64,000 nucleotides of DNA from Sambucus nigra (taxonomy: Eukaryota > Streptophyta > Magnoliopsida > Dipsacales > Adoxaceae): NCBI GenBank assembly GCA_949130495.1, contig OX422208.1, positions 398,186,561 to 398,250,560 on the forward strand, in the 5' to 3' direction. Positions within the stretch are counted from its first letter, which is position 1. Every line of letters starts with the position of its first letter. The position numbers and the translations under genes were made by a program. Shown here one piece after another: positions 36,550 through 46,749 of this stretch. Below the pieces are notes generated by a model. The model was not told where the DNA came from, made no database searches, and worked only from the letters and a program-made list of their open reading frames with translations.

Positions 36550-37299
36550 CTAGAAAGTACCTGGTAAGAATAACTCTGGATAACGTTCGCGCATCTCATC
36601 TTCGCGCTCCCATGTGGACTCCTCGACATTATGATGTCGCCACCGAACACGCAGTAACGGAACTATCTTTGACCGCAGCTTCCGCTCACTTCGGTCGAGA
36701 ATAGCAATCGGCCCCTCCTCGTAGGAGCTATCTGGATGGAGATCAATGTCCTCCACAGCAATGAGAGAATGAGCCAAATTATCTCTAAGGTATTTCCTAA
36801 GCGAGGAAATATGAAATACATCGTGAATCCGATGTAAATGCTCCGGTAATCCAAGCTTATATGCAACCGGTCCAATCCGCTCAATAATAGGAAATGGTCC
36901 CACATATCTCGGTGCCAACTTCCCTTTCTTCCCGAAACGCATAATCCCCTTCATAGGAGATACTCTGAGCAAAACCTGGTCCCCCACTTGGAACTCTCTG
37001 AAGAATCTCTTCGCATCAGCATAGCTCTTTTGCCTATCCTGAGCTACCCGAATGCGACTTCGAATCAATTCTATCCTTACCGAAGTATCCTGAATCACTT
37101 CCGGCCCAAGTAGTTTGTTGTCCCCCACCTCCAACCAACATGCTGGGGAACGACAAGGTCTACCGTACAACGCCTCAAATGGAGCCATGCCAATGGTGAA
37201 CTGGTAGGAGTTGTTGTAAGAAAACTCCACCAGTGGAAGATACTGCTCCCATCCACCCCCAAAGTCAATGATACTCATTCGTAGCATGTCCTCCAACAT
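36550..37299 (-). pseudogene. Tekay integrase C-terminus with chromodomain-like tail
   Basis: This 249-residue frame starts inside integrase after a frameshift (GGGWEQYLPLVEFSYNNSY, APFEALYGRPCRSP). It continues with the GPF-type C-terminal module (KLAPRYVGPFPIIERIGPVA, HDVFHISSLRKYL) and ends with EGPIAILDRSERKLRS, PLLRVRWRHHNVEESTWERE and RERYPELF. That tail matches the chromodomain-like domain of Tekay/Del chromoviruses, which is thought to steer integration toward particular chromatin. The frame is open throughout; the break is upstream, where one base is missing near 37316. Confidence 0.9.
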
Positions 37300-37654
37300 C
37301 TGGTTTGTACGCTCAGTTTGCCCTCGGTTTGCGGGTGATACGCCGTACTCAACCGCAGTTCTGTGCCCATGGCCTCCTGAAAACTCTCACAAAACCGTGA
37401 AACAAATATCTTGTCTCGGTCAGACACGATATTTAGGGGCACACCGTGAAGTCTCACTATCTCTGAAATGAAGAGCTGGGCATACTGTCCCGATGTGTAG
37501 TCTGTTCTTACGGGTAGGAATGAGCAACTTTGGACAACCTGTCCACAATTACCCAAACGGAGTCGTGATTTCTCTATGACGTAGGCAACCCCGTGATAAA
37601 ATCCATGGATATGCTCTCCCACATCCATATCGGGACCTCTAACGGCTGTAGTAG
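37275..37654 (-). pseudogene. Tekay integrase core, downstream half
   Basis: After the Sirevirus-like insertion, homology resumes with LQPLEVPIWMWESISMDFIT (first catalytic Asp), then VWVIVDRLSKVAH in another phase. The frame 37275-37718 carries GVPLNIVSDRDKIFVSRF (second Asp) and STAYHPQTEG. Directly after, one base is missing relative to the family consensus, so the catalytic Glu region is read out of frame (GKLSVQT) and continues in frame 36550-37299. The first residues of that frame come from the inserted LTR. Confidence 0.9.
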
Positions 37655-39347
37655 TGTAAGGACACAAATTTCCAATTGAGTCCATATATAGTTTTGGCTC
37701 AATTCCGGACAAAAACATTTATTCATAGGATAGTATTTAATTGTAATATTCTCAAGCCTATGAAGTATGTGTTGAAGACGTAGCGGCAAAGAGTATAAAG
37801 CTTCATCAAATATGCCGGTTTGCGTGCCTCGTTTCTACGTCATCAATTATGGTTCCATGCTCCCAAGGTATGAATGCAATTATATGTATATAGGAGCTTG
37901 GAACAATATTTATTGAGTGTTAGGTTTAATAAAAACCATGTTTTACTTTCAGAATAATTTAATTGAAACTTTAAAATAAAGTACATAAAGTTTCTGGGCC
38001 AAAAATTGAATTTTAGAAAAATTTCTGGAAGTCGTTCGAAATCTCGTTCGAACGAGTTTTTCGTTCTAACGAGGTTTCGTTCGAACGAGACTGCCAACGA
38101 ACCTAATTTGGTCAGTCGTTCGATATGTCGTTCGAACGAGTTTTTTTCGTTCTAACGAGGTTTCGTTCGAACGAGTTTGCCAACGAACCTAAACTGGTCA
38201 GTCATTCGATATGTCGTTCGAACGAGTTTTTTGTTCTAACGAGGTATCTAACGAGTTTCTAACGAGCCCAGACTGGTCACTCGTTAGAAGTCTCGTTCGA
38301 ACGAGAGTCAAGTTCGTTCGAACGAGATGCCAGCGCGGGAACAGTTTTGAGCAGTTTTTGGCAGTTTTTACCCACTTTCCCCACTTGGTTTTTAACCAAC
38401 TTTTTCAGACTTAATAAGGTGCGGGAATGACTTTTTCCAAAGTATCTTTTTCATACCATACAAACTCCTAGAGAGTGTTTTGAGAGAAAATTTGTTTAAG
38501 TAAAAAGATCATGTTTTGAGTGTTATTCTTTAATGAAAAATCCTACACACTCTAGTGTTTACACCCAATACTTGTTTATCCAAGTTCTATATACATATCT
38601 TTACTTGGAGTTTTGGCACCGGTTTATCTCTACCGAATTCAAGAAGAGAAGTTTTGGTTTGCTTCTACATCCATCAAAGAAGAAGACTTTTTGTTGAAGA
38701 TTCTACTCACTTGGAGAAAGGCTCCATGCTTGGGTGACGGTGACCATATAAAGTCCCATCGGTGGATTCCGAGACCGCGGTGGTGTTCCGAGGTTGTTCG
38801 CTAGGAAGAGGTTTCTACGAGAAGAAGCGTCGAGGCTTGAGAGGGATCGAGTCAGTCGTTGTAAGTCTATCTGTCTTGTAATTGTAATTCCATATCTAGT
38901 GGACTTGTGGCTAGGGCCGTCCGAGGTTGTTTCCCGTCTTGGGTTTTTCCTCGTACATCTTGGCGTAGTGTGATATTGTTTTATTTTATCTTGCATCATA
39001 ATTTAGAACGCATGCTTAGAATAAATTCAAGATAAAATTTGGTTTAATTATCACACTCATTTAATTTGGGACTAAATTAAATATTGGGTAAATTTGGTTT
39101 ATTCAAGTCTTTTGCTAAAATTGGTTTCGCCTAACTTTGGATAATTGAAAATTATGACTTAGGCAAATTCTAGGACTTGGATTAACTTATTTTAATTCGT
39201 TTTGAAGAAATTAAAATTCGGCTTTGTTTATTTGTTGAACCATCAATTATATACGCTTCTGCATCATCTCGTGTTTTACATAAAAAGGAAATTATTAACT
39301 TTGATTTTAATTGAGAAAATCACCATCCGGGGGTTCCAGCTTTTTCA
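37655..39347 (+). repeat. 5' LTR of family A element
   Basis: It contains a 300-bp zone (38030-38330) packed with CTCGTTCGAACGAG palindromes and half-copies (TCGTTCTAACGAGG), interspersed with CCAACGAACCTAA. A TATA-like string (TATATACATA) lies near 38588, and a terminal GGGGGTTCCAGCTTTTTCA closes it. Confidence 0.95.
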
Positions 39348-39350
39348 AAT

Positions 39351-39362
39351 TGGTATCAGAGC
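39351..39362 (+). other. Primer-binding site (initiator tRNA-Met type), family A
   Basis: TGGTATCAGAGC three bases after the 5' LTR, the common plant Ty1/copia PBS. Confidence 0.95.
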
Positions 39363-39401
39363 CAAAAACGATAAATTATTTCGTTAAGATCTTTTAATTT
39401 T

Positions 39402-41132
39402 TTGGCTAAAATGGATTTTTCCCCATTTTTAAAATTTCCTATTTTCGATGGTTCAAACTACGCGTATTGGAAAGCGCGAATGAAATCGGCACTAAAATCT
39501 ATCAACGAGAGAGTTTGGATGTCTGTTGTTAACGGGTACTCCCCACCAACTTACTTTGTTGAAAATGAACGTGTTATCAAACCCGCCGATAGATGGACTG
39601 AAAATGAGTTTAAACTTGCTAATTTTAATTCCCGTGGTTTAAATGCCTTGTTTAGCGCTGTCGCACCGGATGAATTCCGACGTATTATGACGTGTGAAAC
39701 CGCTAAAGAAGCTTGGGATATTTTACAATTAACTCATGAAAGAACTAGTGTCGTTAAAGCAACAAAACTCCAAAACCTCACCACTCAATTTGAAACTATC
39801 AAAATGGATGAAAAAGAAACTTTTGATAAATTTTATGCTAGACTTTCTGATATTGTTAATTCATCCTTTAACTTGGGAGAGAAAATACCTGACGACCGTG
39901 TTGTAAAGAAAATTTTGAGGTCCCTACCCGATAGATTTATTCCTAAAGTGACCGTTTTAAATTCTTTACCCACTTTAGCCTCTACGAAATTAGAAGAGCT
40001 TGTAGGTGATTTACAAACCTATGAACTAGATATGTTTCCCTCTAAAACTGAAAAGAAAATTGAAAAGGGTGTTGCTTTAAAAGCCCGAAAAGAGGTCAAA
40101 CAAGTAGTAGAGAGCGATAGTGAAAGTGACTCGGAAGATATGGCTTTGTTTGCTCGCAAATTTAGAAAATTTCTTAAATTTAACAAAGATAAATTTAAAA
40201 ATGATTTTAAGAAATTTGATACTTCTAAACATGATAAAAGCGAGAAGATTTCTAAAGCCGAGAGGATCCCTAAACCTAGTAATGACAATTTAGATAGGGA
40301 CGAGTCTAACAAGTGTTTTGGTTGTGAAGGTTATGGCCATCGAGCTTATGAGTGCCCCACTAAACTAAGGAAAGAGGGTAAACGACCCACTGCATATAAT
40401 GCAACCCTTAGTGATAGTGATAAGGAAGAAAAGCCCGATTCCCCCACTAAGAAAAATTTTATGGCTTTTATGGCTAGTCATGTGAGTGATTGTGACAACT
40501 CATCGATTGATGAAACGATAGCACATGCCACTTCCAAGGTCATTGTTCATGATTCCCTTATTTTTAATGATAGTGAGAGTGGAGAAGAAAGAGAGAGTGA
40601 AAATGAAGAAGAGGTTGATGTGAGTGAACTTCAAAATGCTTTTCATGAATTATATAAAGAATCTATTAATTTGAAAAGAACTAATTTAAAGTTAGAAGCT
40701 TGTTTAAGAAAGAGTGTCAAGGTCGTTGATGATAGTGCCTTAATAGAAGACCTTAGGACACATGTGAGGACTCTTCAAGAGAAGCTTGATTATGTAGAAG
40801 GCGAAAGAGATAGCCTTAGGGGTTTAATGGAATCCTTGAAAAAGGAGCTTCTTGCTTTTGAAGAGCGAAATGTTTTACTAGAATCTAACATTGCAGAATT
40901 GGAAAATAAATTAAAAGATTCTAGTAATGTCAAATTTGATTTGGAATGTCGTTCAGAAAAACTAGATAAAATGTTAGGAACGGTCCAAATTAAAAATGAC
41001 ACTTGTGGTTTAGGCTTCAATCCTTGTAATGAATTTACTCATAATGCCCAAACCAATGTTTTAGGAGAATCAACTAGGAATACTTTTAAAGATCACTCCT
41101 TAAGTAAATCTTTTCGACATGTTCTCACTTGA
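39402..41132 (+). CDS. Sirevirus-like Gag, N-terminal 576 residues
   Basis: Residues 1-220 form the copia-type Gag core (UBN2/Retrotran_gag family): MDFSPFLKFPIFDGSNYAYW, ETAKEAWDILQLTHERTSVV, RLSDIVNSSFNLGEKI and LRSLPDRFIPKVTVL. A Lys-rich stretch follows, then a CCHC zinc knuckle CFGCEGYGHRAYEC at about residue 304. Acidic segments and a coiled coil (about residues 410-520) come next. Gag packages element RNA into cytoplasmic particles. The frame ends at a TGA (41130-41132) created by a 100-bp tandem duplication (41031-41130 and 41131-41230), cutting off the second knuckle. The start at 39402 is the first ATG after the PBS. Confidence 0.9.
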   Translation: MAKMDFSPFLKFPIFDGSNYAYWKARMKSALKSINERVWMSVVNGYSPPTYFVENERVIKPADRWTENEFKLANFNSRGLNALFSAVAPDEFRRIMTCETAKEAWDILQLTHERTSVVKATKLQNLTTQFETIKMDEKETFDKFYARLSDIVNSSFNLGEKIPDDRVVKKILRSLPDRFIPKVTVLNSLPTLASTKLEELVGDLQTYELDMFPSKTEKKIEKGVALKARKEVKQVVESDSESDSEDMALFARKFRKFLKFNKDKFKNDFKKFDTSKHDKSEKISKAERIPKPSNDNLDRDESNKCFGCEGYGHRAYECPTKLRKEGKRPTAYNATLSDSDKEEKPDSPTKKNFMAFMASHVSDCDNSSIDETIAHATSKVIVHDSLIFNDSESGEERESENEEEVDVSELQNAFHELYKESINLKRTNLKLEACLRKSVKVVDDSALIEDLRTHVRTLQEKLDYVEGERDSLRGLMESLKKELLAFEERNVLLESNIAELENKLKDSSNVKFDLECRSEKLDKMLGTVQIKNDTCGLGFNPCNEFTHNAQTNVLGESTRNTFKDHSLSKSFRHVLT

Positions 41133-41460
41133 ATTTACTCATAATGCCCAAACCAATGTTTTAGGAGAATCAACTAGGAATACTTTTAAAGATCACTCCT
41201 TAAGTAAATCTTTTCGACATGTTCTCACTTGTACACATTGTGGTCGACAAGGTCATCTTAGGAAATTTTGTTTAGATCTTAAACGAATTCCTAGAAAACC
41301 CCATAGTAAAGTAACCACGGTAGTTAACGTTCCTACACCCCAAAATAGTCATTCCTCATTAATTTGGGTTAGGAAATCCGACTTGGTTGCCTTACAAAAT
41401 AGGGTTGTTGATTCTCATTTACTTTCACATGCTTACTCCCTTGCTAAATCTAAAGGATGA
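41119..41460 (+). pseudogene. Gag C-terminus displaced by a tandem duplication
   Basis: Without one copy of the 100-bp repeat this segment would continue the main Gag frame. It carries a second zinc knuckle, CTHCGRQGHLRKFC, then a conserved tail with LIWVRKSDL and DSHLLSHAYSLAKSKG before the stop. The same knuckle-plus-tail (CSYCGRNGHLRRFC, SIWVRKSLLEELD) ends the family B proteins at 59257 and 62822, so the two families are related. In this copy the 114 residues lie out of frame. Confidence 0.85.
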
Positions 41461-43203
41461 ATGTGTTAGTGTTTGCATACTTTAGCGTTTGTACTTTATG
41501 TTATATTCACATGCTAAATGTATGCTTGTTTTAGTCATTTTCTAGTCATTGCCTTATTTCATATCACATGCTAGAAATTATGACTTGTTTATCTTTTTGT
41601 ATTATATTTTGTGTTTGAATTAATTGAAAAATATAAAAAGATTTTTGTTTATCATTTGTGTTTTATTTATGTCATTTAAACTTCATGAAAAATACAAATG
41701 ATTTTTGTTTGTCCTTTTGAGTAAATATTTATTTTTGATTAAAAATGTTAAAAACTCAAAAAGATTTTATTTTGTGTGTATTTTAGTTTGACACACTTTA
41801 TGTGGCATATATTTGTGTTTGAATCCTATCGTTTACGCTCCCATGTGGCTAGAACTTTTGGTTTAGATTTTCAATCCTTAAAATGTTCTTTACCATGTTT
41901 TATATGGAGTAATTGGATTTTGTATTGTTTAAATGGATTCTATTTCTATATGCCTCTTTTCACACATGCACGAGCTCTTTTGAAATTTTAATGTCACATG
42001 TTATATTTGAGCTTTTTGAGGTGTTCTCCTATCAATCTAGTCATCTACATATCTATGACCTAGGAGGACTAGTGCATGTCAAAATCCGTTGCATGTGAGA
42101 TTTGTGTGAAAAATGAAAACATGATAAATTAATATATGCACGGGGAAGGGCTCCGAAAGGATGAATTAAATCCTTTGCGATAGTAAGCCACCGTTGATTG
42201 GATCTAAAAGAAATACGTGATCCAAAGGCCTAAAAACAGAATATTTGGCATTAAACAGAAAGCAATTGCCAAGGCCTATGTTTGTTTGATATATTCATTC
42301 AAAAAACAAAAGAATATATATGCTCATTGAGGGAGAATTGGATGGTATATCAACGGTTTGCACAATGTCTGTTTATCCTAGTTGTCTTTAATGTCATGAC
42401 TCTATTTGGTTTGTAGAATCATCATCATGCTAGGCTTGTATGCATTGTGTATGTTTGTTCATTGAGTTCAATCTATATTGTCACATGAGGTTATATTTCA
42501 ATGTGATGACGTTTACAATCAAATGAGAACTCCGTGAACGTTTATTAAGTGTTTGGGTCTAAATTTACATTGTTGCTAGTTCACACCCCTACACTTCCGT
42601 TTCCATATGACACATTTTTGCCATACGAGTGTGCAAACTTATTGTATTTTGTGTTATGTGTGTGTTTATATCTGTATATATATATGCAAGTGCTCTATTG
42701 GTATATTTATAGTATATATATATATGATATTTGTTTGTCTTTGCCTTGTTTTTATTGCCCGTATGCTGTCATGTCTTTTCTTTAAGCTTCCACATGCTGT
42801 TTATTAGTTCTTTATCCTTTGCCTATTCCTGAACAAAAAGGGGGAGAATGATGATAGGGGGAGTAATGGTATCTAATCCTATTATTATCGTATCTTCGTT
42901 TGGGGGAGATTTATCTTAGGGGGAGACGTCTTTCTAAGTAGGTCATGTGTTTGATAAAGGGGATAATTAATTTAGGGGGAATAATTTAATTAATTGCATT
43001 TTATATTTTGATATTCCCTATGCATTTGATGAGTTTGCTTAAGTGTGCAGGAATTCTACTAAAGCAGCATTGTTTAATGGCAAAGCGTTTGATCCTTGGG
43101 TTGAGTCAAGATTGGGCGGGTTATGTTTTGAGTCTAGTAGAGCTTGACGGCCCTTTAGGATTTTTGTTTGGTTTTTGTCCCGGAATAGCCAAAGGGGGAG
43201 ATT
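41461..43203 (+). other. Family A 3' noncoding region with multiple PPT-like tracts
   Basis: No pol or env frame. Besides the PPT proper (43191-43203), purine tracts occur at 42836-42846, 42855-42863, 42901-42908, 42917-42925 and near 42973. Repeated PPTs upstream of the 3' LTR are a known Sirevirus trait. The structured module at 42139-42324 is listed separately. The remaining sequence is T-rich. Confidence 0.75.
42139..42324 (+). ncRNA. Putative structured RNA module, copy A
   Basis: A run of perfect stems: AAAGGAT/ATCCTTT (42156-42176), enclosed by GGCT/AGCC and ACGG/CCGT; TTGGATC/GATCCAA (about 42198-42225); TTGGCA/TGCCAA nested in AGGCCT/AGGCCT (42227-42278); ATATATTC/GAATATAT (about 42290-42319). 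The flanking strings CGGGGAAGGGCT and TAAGCCACCGTT are identical in family B, where the stems occur in the same order with paired base changes. No known ribozyme motif such as hammerhead CTGATGA is present. A role in packaging, dimerisation or RNA stability is only a guess. Confidence 0.55.
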
Positions 43204-44894
43204 TGTAAGGACACAAATTTCCAATTGAGTCCATATATAGTTTTGGCTCAATTCTGGACAAAAACATTTATTCATAGGATAGTATTTAATTGTAATATTC
43301 TCAAGCCTATGAAGTATGTGTTGAAGACGTATCGGCAAAGAGTATAAAGCTTCATCAAATATGCCAGTTTGCGTGCCTCGTTTCTACGTCATCAACTATG
43401 GTTCCATGCTCCCAAGGTATGAATGCAATTATATGTATATAGGAGCTTGGAACAATATTTATTGGGTGTTAGGTTTAATAAAAACCATGTTTTACTTTCA
43501 GAATAATTTAATTGAAACTTTAAAATAAAGTACATAAAGTTTCTGGGCCAAAAATTGAATTTTAGAAAAATTTCTGGAAGTCGTTCGAAATCTCGTTCGA
43601 ACGAGTTTTTCGTTCTAACGAGGTTTCGTTCGAACGAGACTGCCAACGAACCTAATTTGGCCAGTCGTTCGATATGTTGTTCGAACGAGTTTTTTTCGTT
43701 CTAACGAGGTTTCGTTCGAACGAGTTTGCCAACGAACCTAAACTGGTCAGTCATTCGATATGTCGTTCGAACGAGTTTTTTGTTCTAACGAGGTATCTAA
43801 CGAGTTTCTAACGAGCCCAGACTGGTCACTCGTTAGAAGTCTCGTTCGAACGAGAGTCAAGTTCGTTCGAACGAGATGCCAGCGCGGGAACAGTTTTGAG
43901 CAGTTTTTGGCAGTTTTTACCCACTTTCCCCACTTGGTTTTTAACCAACTTTTTCAGACTTAATAAGGTGCGGGAATGACTTTTTCCAAAGTATCTTTTT
44001 CATACCATACAAACTCCTAGAGAGTGTTTTGAGAGAAAATTTGTTTAAGGAAAAAGATCATGTTTTGAGTGTTATTCTTTAATGAAAAATCCTACACACT
44101 CTAGTGTTTACACCCAATACTTGTTTATCCAAGTTCTATATACATATCTTTACTTGGAGTTTTGGCACCGGTTTATCTCTACCGAATTCAAGAAGAGAAG
44201 TTTTGGTTTGCTTCTACATCCATCAAAGAAGAAGACTTTTTGTTGAAGATTCTACTCACTTGGAGAAAGGCTCCATGCTTGGGTGACGGTGACCATATAA
44301 AGTCCCATCGGTGGATTCGAGACCGCGGTGGTGTTCCGAGGTTGTTCGCTAGGAAGAGGTTTCTACGAGAAGAAGCGTCGAGGCTTGAGAGGGATCGAGT
44401 CAGTCGTTGTAAGTCTATCTGTCTCGTAATTGTAATTCCATATCTAGTGGACTTGTGGCTAGGGCCGTCCGAGGTTGTTTCCCGTCTTGGGTTTTTCCTC
44501 GTACATCTCGGCGTAGTGTGATATTGTTTTATTTTATCTTGCATCATAATTTAGAACGCATGCTTAGAATAAATTCAAGATAAAATTTGGTTTAATTATC
44601 ACACTCATTTAATTTGGGACTAATTAAATATTGGGTAAATTTGGTTTATTCAAGTCTTTTGCTAAAATTGGTTTCGCCTAACTTTGGGTAATTGAAAATT
44701 ATGACTTAGGCAAATTCTAGGACTTGGATTAACTTATTTTAATTCGTTTTGAAGAAATTAAAATTCGGCTTTGTTTATTTGTTGAACCATCAATTATATA
44801 CGCTTCCGCATCATCTCGTGTTTTACATTAAAAGGAAAATATTAACTTTGATTTTAATTGAGAAAATCACCATCCGGGGGTTCCAGCTTTTTCA
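43204..44894 (+). repeat. 3' LTR of family A element
   Basis: Near-identical to 37655-39347; the palindrome zone lies at 43578-43878. It is followed directly by TSD AGTAG and the Tekay integrase sequence. Confidence 0.95.
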
Positions 44895-46369
44895 AGTAGT
44901 CCTGCCGGTCTCTGATGATCCACTTTAACTAGCTGACAAGTGGCGCATTTTGAAACAAACACGGCAATATCTCTCTTCATCCCGCTCCACCAATACTGTC
45001 GCCTCATGTCTTGGTACACTTTGTCCCCTCCGGGATGTACCGCGAACCGTGAGCCGTGCGACTCTGCCATCACCTCATGCCGCAATTCCTCCCCTTCCGG
45101 AACCACCAATCTCCCATTGAAGCGTAATCCCCCATCTGAGCTAACGGTGTAGGATTCGCCTCCCTCTGCCAATAATCGATCTATCTGCTCCTGACAGAAC
45201 GAGTCGTTTACCTGTGCCCTCATCACCTTCGTGACAATCTGCGGTGTAACAGTCATCACAGACATGAATGATTGAGCCACTGCATCCTGGTGTCCCAATT
45301 CCTTCCACTTTGCCTTCCACACTTCCGCCACCTCATTTACAGGTCTACGACTCAACGCGTCTGCTACTACGTTAGCCTTCCCCGGGTGATACTGGATATC
45401 GAACTGATAGTCTTTCACGAATTCAATCCACCTCCGTTGCCGCATATTCAACTCCTTCTGCGTGAATAGGTACTGTAGGGACTTGTGATCCCTGAACAAC
45501 CGAAACTTCTCCCCCAAAAGGTAATGTCTCCAAATACGAAGGGCAAATACCACTGCCGCTAACTCCAAGTCATGGGTAGGGTAATTCTTCTCGTGAGGCT
45601 TAAGCTTACGGGAAGCATAAGCTATGGCCCGACTCTCCTGCTGCAGTACACCTCCAAGTCCTTGTAAGGACGCATCGGTGTAAACAAGATACTCAACTCC
45701 TGGTCTCGGCAATGCTAACACAGGTGCTGATGTTAACTTGTCCTTCAACTCATCAAATGCCAACTGACAGGCATCACTCCAAATGAACGGCATACCATTA
45801 CGAGTCAGATGTGTCATGGGACCCGCTATCGTGGAGAAACCCCGAATAAACCTCCTGTAGTATCCTGCTAAGCCCAAGAAATTACGGATCTCAGTTGGTG
45901 TCGTGGGCTGTCCCCACTCCCTCACCGCGGATACCTTCCCCGGATCAACAAATATTCCCCAGTCGGAAATAATGTGTCCCAAAAACTGGACCTCCTTCAG
46001 CCAAAACCCGCACTTCTCATATTTTGCATACAGCTCGTTCTGACGTAGCGTCTGCAAAACTTGTCTCAAATGCTCAGCGTGTTCCTCCTCTGTCTGGGAG
46101 TAGACCAGAATATCATCGATGAAGACAATGACAAACTGATTTAGGAAATCCCTGAACACCCTATTCATCAAGTCCATAAACGCTGCTGGAGCGTTGGTCA
46201 AACCAAATGGCATAACCCGAAACTCGTAAGAACCATATCTCGATAAGAACGCAGTCTTCGAGACGTCCTCTTCCCGGATACGCAACTGATGGTATCCCGA
46301 GTGCAAATCAGTCTTCGAGAAGAAGGAAGCTCCTCTCAACTGGTCGAATAGGCCATCGATTTGAGGCAA
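44895..46369 (-). pseudogene. Tekay RT, RNase H and integrase N-terminus
   Basis: A nearly 500-codon open frame. RT has [32 protein letters not shown] and FIDDILVYS; the thumb carries [16 protein letters not shown]. RNase H has [14 protein letters not shown], the Glu in [22 protein letters not shown] and [10 protein letters not shown], so its catalytic set is complete. Integrase starts with [17 protein letters not shown] and CATCQLVK, then is cut after QRPAGLL by the family A element, whose LTR supplies the last few residues. The upstream boundary at about 46369 is a frameshift, with RT homology continuing in frame 46308-46685. Confidence 0.95.
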
Positions 46370-46735
46370 CGGATATATTCTGTATCGTGGTCTTGTTCAA
46401 CTCTCGGTAGTCCACACACAATCTCAGTGAACCATCTCTCTTTTTCACGAACAATACAGGGGCACCCCACGGCGAAGTATTCCTCCGTATAAACCCCTGA
46501 CCCAATAACTGCTCAATCTGATCGCGTGGCTCTCGCATCTCTGCCGGAGCTATACGGTACGGTGCGCGTTTTATAGGTCTCGTATCTGGTAGTAAGTCTA
46601 TGACAAAGCCTTTCTCTCGACTGGGGTAATCCAGGTATATCCTGAAATACATCGGCAAATTCTCTAACAACCGGAATCGAATCAAGTGGTATCACCACCT
46701 CCTTAGAGGTCTTCTCCTCTATACAGTATAAATGA
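46308..46735 (-). pseudogene. Tekay RT N-terminus, frameshifted
   Basis: Two overlapping frames share the start of [21 protein letters not shown] (46513-46698), then in the next phase [40 protein letters not shown] and YRELNKTT (46308-46685). Homology then jumps phase again into frame 44867-46369. Two single-base-scale frameshifts therefore lie within about 300 bp. A stop near 46750 separates it from the gag-protease frame. Confidence 0.85.
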
Positions 46736-46749
46736 GTGGACGATCCTCC

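Larger units (their letters stand above)
37655..44894 (+). mobile_element. Gag-only Sirevirus-like (Ty1/copia) element, family A
   Basis: LTRs at 37655-39347 (1693 bp) and 43204-44894 (1691 bp) begin TGTAAGGACA and end CTTTTTCA, with TSDs AGTAG (37650-37654, 44895-44899). The PBS is TGGTATCAGAGC at 39351 and the PPT AAAGGGGGAGATT abuts the 3' LTR. Internal sequence encodes Gag only, with no protease, integrase, RT or RNase H. Several PPT-like tracts, palindrome-rich LTRs and a large coiled-coil Gag with CCHC knuckles all fit the Sirevirus genus. The LTRs are nearly identical, so it is the youngest insertion in the middle block. Confidence 0.9.

Noticed and set aside
38555..38999. Frames of 60-119 codons inside the family A LTRs (also 44104-44547)
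   Set aside because: LTR noncoding sequence downstream of the TATA-like box; overlapping frames on both strands and no conservation signal.
42139..42324. Structured module as a hammerhead or twister ribozyme
   Set aside because: No CTGATGA/GAAA core of hammerheads, and the loop sequences do not fit the twister consensus as I know it; left as an unknown RNA.
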